DNA of 64,000 nt, taken from NCBI GenBank assembly GCA_964250215.1, contig CAXUEX010000001.1, forward strand, positions 1 through 64,000. Reading direction: 5' to 3'. The notes beneath the pieces were generated by a model. That model made no database searches. It saw nothing but the letters and a program-made list of their open reading frames with translations, and was not told the DNA's origin. This DNA is from DAIDJM01 sp964250215 (lineage in GTDB: Bacteria; Pseudomonadota; Alphaproteobacteria; Acetobacterales; Acetobacteraceae). The stretch's first letter is position 1; every line of letters begins with the position of its first letter. Shown here one piece after another: positions 61,886-64,000 of the stretch. The translations under genes and the position numbers were made by a program.

Positions 61886-61900
61886 TGCCAGAACTTGGCA
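61886..61900. promoter_or_regulatory. Candidate PspF-binding dyad
   Basis: TGCCA-GAACT-TGGCA is an inverted repeat 14 bases upstream of the pspF start and about 90 bases upstream of the psp sigma-54 -24 box. That distance suits an enhancer site and would also let PspF repress its own gene. A second weak dyad CTATT-TGGTTG-AATAG lies at 61951-61966. Confidence 0.35.
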
Positions 61901-61986
61901 AAAATACCTTAGCCGACCACGCCTGGTTCCCGCAACTCCCCGAAAAAAGCTATTTGGTTGAATAGGTTAAATACGCATCGAGGCTC

Positions 61987-62002
61987 TGGCACGCGGGATG
62001 CA
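61987..62002 (+). promoter_or_regulatory. Sigma-54 promoter of the psp operon
   Basis: TGGCACGCGGGATGCA has a perfect -24 TGGCAC and a -12 TGC element with the required 10 bases between GG and GC. It is located 53 bases before the start of the small membrane protein gene and is directed toward pspABC. Confidence 0.8.
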
Positions 62003-62054
62003 AACCAGTTGGCCAGGCTCTCCTGATGAGGGCCGCCAAATAGGGAGACAAGCC

Positions 62055-62249
62055 ATGACCACTATGACGCTCAATGCTTCGGGCCCGATGTTTCGCGTGG
62101 TGAGCCGCCCGGTCGCCAAGGCTCGCACGGTGCGCCCCGAACTCACCGGCCGCGACCCGTTCGCCGATACGTATGGCGCGATGGGCCTGCGCTTCTGCCT
62201 GGCTTCGGTGCCGTTCGCGGCCCTCGCCTGGCTGTTCATCGCCTTCTAG
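62055..62249 (+). CDS. Small membrane peptide heading the psp operon, unknown family
   Basis: A 64-residue peptide starting MTTMTLNASGPMFRVV, with a basic and polar N-terminal half and a single C-terminal hydrophobic helix (about 46-64, GLRFCLASVPFAALAWLFIAF). GGGAG lies upstream of the ATG. It sits directly behind the sigma-54 promoter and 27 bases before pspA, so it should be induced with the phage-shock proteins. It is not PspB, PspC, PspD or PspE by sequence. The topology predicts a tail-anchored inner-membrane protein with the N-terminus in the cytoplasm. Confidence 0.65.
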   Translation: MTTMTLNASGPMFRVVSRPVAKARTVRPELTGRDPFADTYGAMGLRFCLASVPFAALAWLFIAF

Positions 62250-62276
62250 ATTGCTCAGCGTAAAGGAACCGCTGTC

Positions 62277-62969
62277 ATGGGTATATTTTCCCGCCTGGCC
62301 GATATCGTGAACTCCAACCTCAACGCGCTGCTGGCCAGCGCCGAGGATCCGGAGAAGATCATCCGGCTGATCATCCAGGAAATGGAGGATACGCTCGTAG
62401 AGGTGCGTTCCTCCGCGGTGCGCAGCATCGCCGAGCGCCGCGAACTGGAACGCCGTTCGGAGGCGTTGCGCCGCGAGGAGGAGGAGTGGCAGCGGAAAGC
62501 CGAACTGGCGCTGTCGCGCGGCCGCGAGGATCTGGCGCGCGGCGCATTGCTGGCGCGATCGCACCGCGCGCAGGCAAGGGCCAGCCTGGAGCAGCAGGTG
62601 GCGGTGATCGCCGGCGCGCTGGCGCAGCAGAACGAGGACATCGCGAAGCTGCAGGCGAAGCTGGCGGACGCGAAATCGCGCGAGCGCTCGCTGGCCGCCC
62701 GCCGCACCACGGCCGGCAACCGGCTGCGGGTGCGCGAGAAGCTGCACGACGATCGGATTCACGATGCCTTCTTCCGCTTCGAGCAGGCGGAGCGTTCGCT
62801 CGACGAAATGGAGGGGAGGGTGGAGGCATACGACCTCGGCCGTGGTAATGGCGGGCCGCCGACGCTGGAGCAGGAACTGGCCGGCTTGCAGGAAGATGCC
62901 AGCGTGGATGCCGAGCTGGAGGCGCTGAAGAGCCGCATGGGCAACCAGATGCCGGCCAAGGAAGGGTAG
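62277..62969 (+). CDS. pspA: Phage-shock protein A
   Basis: A 230-residue peripheral membrane protein of the PspA/IM30 family. It starts MGIFSRLADIVNSNLNALLASAEDPEKIIRLIIQEMEDTL with the amphipathic helix that binds membranes, followed by long coiled-coil helices up to about residue 185. PspA stabilises stressed membranes and inhibits PspF. AAGGAA precedes the ATG. It is the second gene of the operon after the small peptide. Confidence 0.95.
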   Translation: MGIFSRLADIVNSNLNALLASAEDPEKIIRLIIQEMEDTLVEVRSSAVRSIAERRELERRSEALRREEEEWQRKAELALSRGREDLARGALLARSHRAQARASLEQQVAVIAGALAQQNEDIAKLQAKLADAKSRERSLAARRTTAGNRLRVREKLHDDRIHDAFFRFEQAERSLDEMEGRVEAYDLGRGNGGPPTLEQELAGLQEDASVDAELEALKSRMGNQMPAKEG

Positions 62970-62976
62970 GCGCGGC

Positions 62977-63216
62977 ATGACCGACAACGAGGCCCTGGTC
63001 GCGGTCGCCTCGCTGCTGCTGGTGATCGTGGTGCCGATCGTGCTGATCGGCTACTTCGTGACCAAGTGGCGGGCGCAACGCGCCGACCCGGAGGCAGCCC
63101 GGGATGCCGAAGTGCTGCGCGAGACGGCCCGGCGCATGGAAGCGCGCATCGAGAACCTGGAAAGCATCCTCGACACACAAGCGCCCGGGTGGCGCGGCAG
63201 GAGTGGAACGCGATGA
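62977..63216 (+). CDS. pspB: Phage-shock protein B
   Basis: A 79-residue protein with an N-terminal transmembrane helix (about 5-29, ALVAVASLLLVIVVPIVLIGY) and a cytoplasmic helix (about 45-68) as in PspB. It works with PspC as the membrane sensor that relieves PspA inhibition of PspF. It starts seven bases after pspA and overlaps pspC by four bases. Confidence 0.88.
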   Translation: MTDNEALVAVASLLLVIVVPIVLIGYFVTKWRAQRADPEAARDAEVLRETARRMEARIENLESILDTQAPGWRGRSGTR

Positions 63217-63557
63217 GTGCCCGGACCTATCCCGCGATAGAAATGCTGCACCGCCCGCGTCGGCTGCTGGCCGGCGTGTGCGCGAAACTCGCCGAGCGCG
63301 CCAGCGTGCCGGTGTGGCTACCGCGCGCGTTGTTCGTGGGATTGCTGGTGATCCACACGGTGCCGGCGATACTGCTGTATGGCGGGCTGGCTTTTTTCTG
63401 GCGCGACGCGCGGCGGGAAACACCGCCTGTGCCGGTGCGGCCGTGGCAGAGCCCTGCGCAGCGCATCAGCGATCTGGAAGCGCGGCTGGCGTCGCTGGAG
63501 GCGGAGGCGCTTTCGTCGGAAGCCGGACTGCGGCGGCAGTTCCGCGATTTGGGCTGA
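63213..63557 (+). CDS. pspC: Phage-shock protein C
   Basis: A 114-residue protein with the PspC domain: LHRPRRLLAGVCAKLAERASVPVWLPRALFV (about 12-42) followed by a transmembrane helix (about 38-65) and a C-terminal helical coiled-coil tail (about 82-108, RISDLEARLASLEAEALS). It senses envelope stress with PspB. Start ATG overlaps the pspB stop as ATGA. Confidence 0.9.
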   Translation: MSARTYPAIEMLHRPRRLLAGVCAKLAERASVPVWLPRALFVGLLVIHTVPAILLYGGLAFFWRDARRETPPVPVRPWQSPAQRISDLEARLASLEAEALSSEAGLRRQFRDLG

Positions 63558-63600
63558 CAGATCGCTTTTCAACCCTTTGGCAACCCGCAGATGCTTTGAT

Positions 63601-63625
63601 GCGCACCCGGAACTCCCGGGTGCGC
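63601..63625 (+). terminator. Perfect 10-bp hairpin between pspC and the next gene
   Basis: GCGCACCCGG-AACTC-CCGGGTGCGC is a perfect stem with a 5-base loop, ending one base before the next ATG. It could end psp transcription (no T-run) or occlude the ribosome site of the following gene. Confidence 0.45.
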
Positions 63626-63626
63626 C

Positions 63627-64000
63627 ATGATTCCATCTCCCGTCGTTGTGCTCGGCATGCACCGCAGCGGCACGTCGCTCTGTGCCAATCTGCTGCATCG
63701 GCTGGGCATCGAGATGGCGGAGGCGCCGGGGGCTTCGCCGGCGAACCAGCGCGGGCATTGGGAGCGCCCGCGGATCAACGATTTGAACGACCGTGTGCTG
63801 GCGTTGTTCGGCCGGGGCTGGGACGAAACAGCGCATATCCTGGCTTTGCCCGAAGGCTGGATGGACGATGCGCGGGTGCGAGAGGTGCAGGCGGAGCTTG
63901 CGGCGTGGCTGGCGCCGCGACTGCGGGCCGGCCGGCCGTTCGGCCTGAAGGATCCGCGCACAGCGCGGCTGATGCCGATGTGGCGGGCGCTGTTTCGAGA
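63627..64000 (+). CDS. Sulfotransferase-like P-loop protein, N-terminal part (cut by window edge)
   Basis: An open frame from ATG 63627 to the window end (124 codons plus two bases). The start reads MIPSPVVVLGMHRSGTSLCA, with GMHRSGTS as the 5'-phosphosulfate-binding loop of sulfotransferase-family proteins, followed by HWERPRINDLNDRVLALFG and GLKDPRTARLMPMW, the conserved KDPR segment. Many such proteins sit in glycan-modification clusters. The remainder and catalytic His candidates are beyond the window. No ribosome site is evident, and a hairpin ends just before the ATG. Confidence 0.75.
   Translation, partial: MIPSPVVVLGMHRSGTSLCANLLHRLGIEMAEAPGASPANQRGHWERPRINDLNDRVLALFGRGWDETAHILALPEGWMDDARVREVQAELAAWLAPRLRAGRPFGLKDPRTARLMPMWRALFR

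Overview
The window is a GC-rich (roughly two-thirds G+C) chromosomal segment from an alphaproteobacterium, most likely a member of the Acetobacteraceae outside the classical acetic acid bacteria. This placement is inferred from gene content and protein flavour: anmK/tyrS divergent pair, short archaeal-type Psd, glnB-glnA, mdh-sucC-sucD, a pspF|pspABC locus and Tat-dependent spermidine dehydrogenase. It was not tested by any search. No rRNA, tRNA, CRISPR array, insertion sequence or prophage was recognised. Both ends cut genes (anmK at the left, a sulfotransferase-like gene at the right), and a 100-N assembly gap at 11915-12014 removes the start of an efflux adaptor gene.

Layout. 1-2.6 kb: anmK (partial) divergent from tyrS, a DUF2269 membrane protein and an LprI-like secreted protein. 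2.7-12 kb: a minus-strand MdtABC-type tripartite RND efflux operon (adaptor, two permeases, outer-membrane lipoprotein); the MdtC-like permease carries an unusual insert of about 110 residues. 12.1-21.1 kb: a TPR protein, a mycobacterial-type inositol-3-phosphate synthase and, converging on it, a tightly overlapping seven-gene glycan operon (CgeB-like glycosyltransferase, sugar nucleotidyltransferase, TIGR04290-type methyltransferase, a GH-A-like protein with apparently permuted barrel order, GT4, BioF2-like acyltransferase, second methyltransferase). 21.2-30 kb: acs, two large secreted proteins, a SWIB protein, maleylacetoacetate isomerase and a CNNM/CorC-type protein.

30.2-35.4 kb: two tandem PstS-like secreted paralogues followed by a DUF1800/DUF1501 pair. 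35.4-43.9 kb: a polyamine operon in which Tat-exported spermidine dehydrogenase, aminobutyraldehyde dehydrogenase and a PotABCD-type ABC importer are chained by overlapping codons, followed by a CsaA-like tRNA-binding protein and a Bcr/CflA exporter. 44-49.2 kb: a DUF1302 outer-membrane protein, a YCF48-like beta-propeller and an MMPL/RND transporter in one operon.

49.5-64 kb: mostly core genes: a divergent ClpP paralogue, an acidic small protein, psd, glmU-glmS, glnB-glnA with a recognisable sigma-54 promoter and an intergenic terminator, an aminotransferase, mdh-sucC-sucD, and a phage-shock locus. There pspF is divergent from a sigma-54 promoter that drives an unannotated 64-residue membrane peptide and then pspA, pspB and pspC. 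The candidates for undescribed biology are the inositol/glycan operon with the permuted GH-A protein, the PstS-like/DUF1800/DUF1501 secreted set, and the small membrane peptide at the head of the psp operon.
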